64,000 nucleotides of DNA from Croceivirga thetidis (GTDB taxonomy: Bacteria; Bacteroidota; Bacteroidia; Flavobacteriales; Flavobacteriaceae). Positions 63,410 through 64,000 of the stretch are shown here, in pieces. The notes under the pieces were generated by a model that was given only the letters and a program-made list of their open reading frames with translations, was not told where the DNA came from and ran no database searches. Position 1 is the first letter of the stretch, and each line of letters starts with the position of its first letter. The stretch spans positions 372,001 to 436,000 of the forward strand of contig NZ_JAAWWL010000001.1 in assembly GCF_012272815.1 (NCBI RefSeq), in the 5' to 3' direction. The position numbers and the translations under genes were made by a program.

Positions 63410-64000
63410 TTAAGACATTTCACCCCTCAATGAAGTTTCAAAGATGGTCTTAAAGGCCATATGGCCTACTTGTTGACCCAATAAGTACATCGCTTTCGTA
63501 ATTGCCGCCTCAGTGGTAATCTCCTTTCCATTAATCACTCCGATACGTTGTAACTCCTTACTGGTCTCATAATGACCCATAACTACACCTCCGCCGATAC
63601 ACTGTGTTACATTGATAACATGCAACCCTTTGTTAATTGCATTCGACAGCGCCTCTACAAACCAATTTTCAGTAGTGGCATTACCAGCCCCAAAAGTTTC
63701 TAAAACCAAGGCTTTTAATCCATCTATTTTCAAGATAGATTCTACAAAAGTCTTATCAATCCCCGGGAATATCTTCAAAATCCCAACATTCCTATCTAAA
63801 TTTTTGTGGATTTTTAAGGTTCTTTTTGTGTTTTTCACCTTTCGCAAATACGGAAGATTGATATTCAGGTGTACACCAGAATTTACCAGCTCAGGATAAT
63901 TGGGCGAATTGAATGCTTCAAAATGTTCTGCATTTACTTTTGTGGTTCTATTACCCCGATATAATTTGTATTCAAAATACAAGCCCACTTCTTGAATAGC
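63410..64000 (-). CDS. ansA: L-asparaginase, type I, C-terminal part (5' end beyond window)
   Basis: About 197 C-terminal residues of a cytoplasmic type I L-asparaginase, which hydrolyses asparagine to aspartate and ammonia. The reading frame continues past the window edge without a start. Visible features are FEAFNSPNYPELVNSGVHLN, VGILKIFPGI, LKALVLETFGAGNA, VINVTQCIGGGVVMGHY and TTEAAITKAMYLLGQ, the latter being the C-terminal domain typical of AnsA. The catalytic Thr motifs lie in the missing N-terminal part. The gene neighbours tRNA-Ser. Confidence 0.92.
   Translation of the reverse strand, partial: AIQEVGLYFEYKLYRGNRTTKVNAEHFEAFNSPNYPELVNSGVHLNINLPYLRKVKNTKRTLKIHKNLDRNVGILKIFPGIDKTFVESILKIDGLKALVLETFGAGNATTENWFVEALSNAINKGLHVINVTQCIGGGVVMGHYETSKELQRIGVINGKEITTEAAITKAMYLLGQQVGHMAFKTIFETSLRGEMS

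Noticed and set aside
1-64000. CRISPR arrays, transposases, integrases, prophage genes
   Set aside because: No direct-repeat/spacer pattern and no recombinase or phage gene on either strand.

Overview
The window is an AT-rich chromosomal stretch from a member of the Bacteroidota, most likely a marine Flavobacteriaceae; the genus cannot be fixed from sequence alone. Evidence for this is the alternative complex III (act) operon feeding cytochrome c oxidase, the families DUF2723, DUF5916, DUF4097 and GIN, start codons without Shine-Dalgarno sequences, and -7 boxes of the Bacteroidetes type (TAnnTTTG). No insertion sequence, prophage, CRISPR array or obvious genomic island is present. Most of the window is core genome, with a few accessory genes (two sulfatases and an unknown gene pair) near 31-36 kb.

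Layout. 1-4 kb: 5' part of ruvB (runs off the left edge), an acyl-CoA oxidase-like gene and a GIN-domain protein. 4-16 kb: a minus-strand respiratory operon actA-B-C-D-E-F, ctaC, ctaD that carries electrons from menaquinol to oxygen, ending in a strong terminator. 16-21 kb: a SPOR protein, then infB-nusA-rimP (minus) with a terminator-like hairpin in the probable rimP leader, and tRNA-Gln. 21-28 kb: a DUF2723 membrane protein, a thioredoxin-fold protein without active-site cysteines, a metallophosphoesterase, cutC and a glycosylasparaginase. 28-36 kb: polA, two sulfatases, and between them an unknown two-gene unit. 36-42 kb: a tyrosine/homogentisate degradation operon (hppD-hmgA-fahA-flavin reductase-aminotransferase) divergent from a MarR regulator, with an operator-like palindrome between them. 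42-45 kb: a lipocalin-like lipoprotein and a CBM9/DUF5916 outer-membrane protein. 45-48 kb: rplM-rpsI-rpsB-tsf. 48-51.4 kb: an ECF sigma / HEAT-repeat anti-sigma / two DUF4097 unit. 51.5-58.9 kb: pyrH-frr, an MMPL-type RND protein, asnS, rpoN and a PAP2-like membrane protein. 59-63 kb: outer-membrane barrel and an ExbB/ExbD energiser locus with four ExbD genes in two long/short pairs. The right edge has tRNA-Ser and the 3' part of an L-asparaginase gene.

The features most worth a second look are the same H3TH/helix-hairpin-helix module on the C-termini of two unrelated core proteins (ActC and ribosomal protein S2), His/Asp-rich segments in two subunits of the respiratory operon, the CxxC-bearing insert in both long ExbD paralogues, the YPxxWxxxPF N-terminal motif shared by two adjacent unknown proteins, the rimP leader hairpin and the MarR operator. 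No clearly new multi-gene system is evident; the closest candidates are the small YPxxW gene pair and the sigma/anti-sigma/DUF4097 unit.
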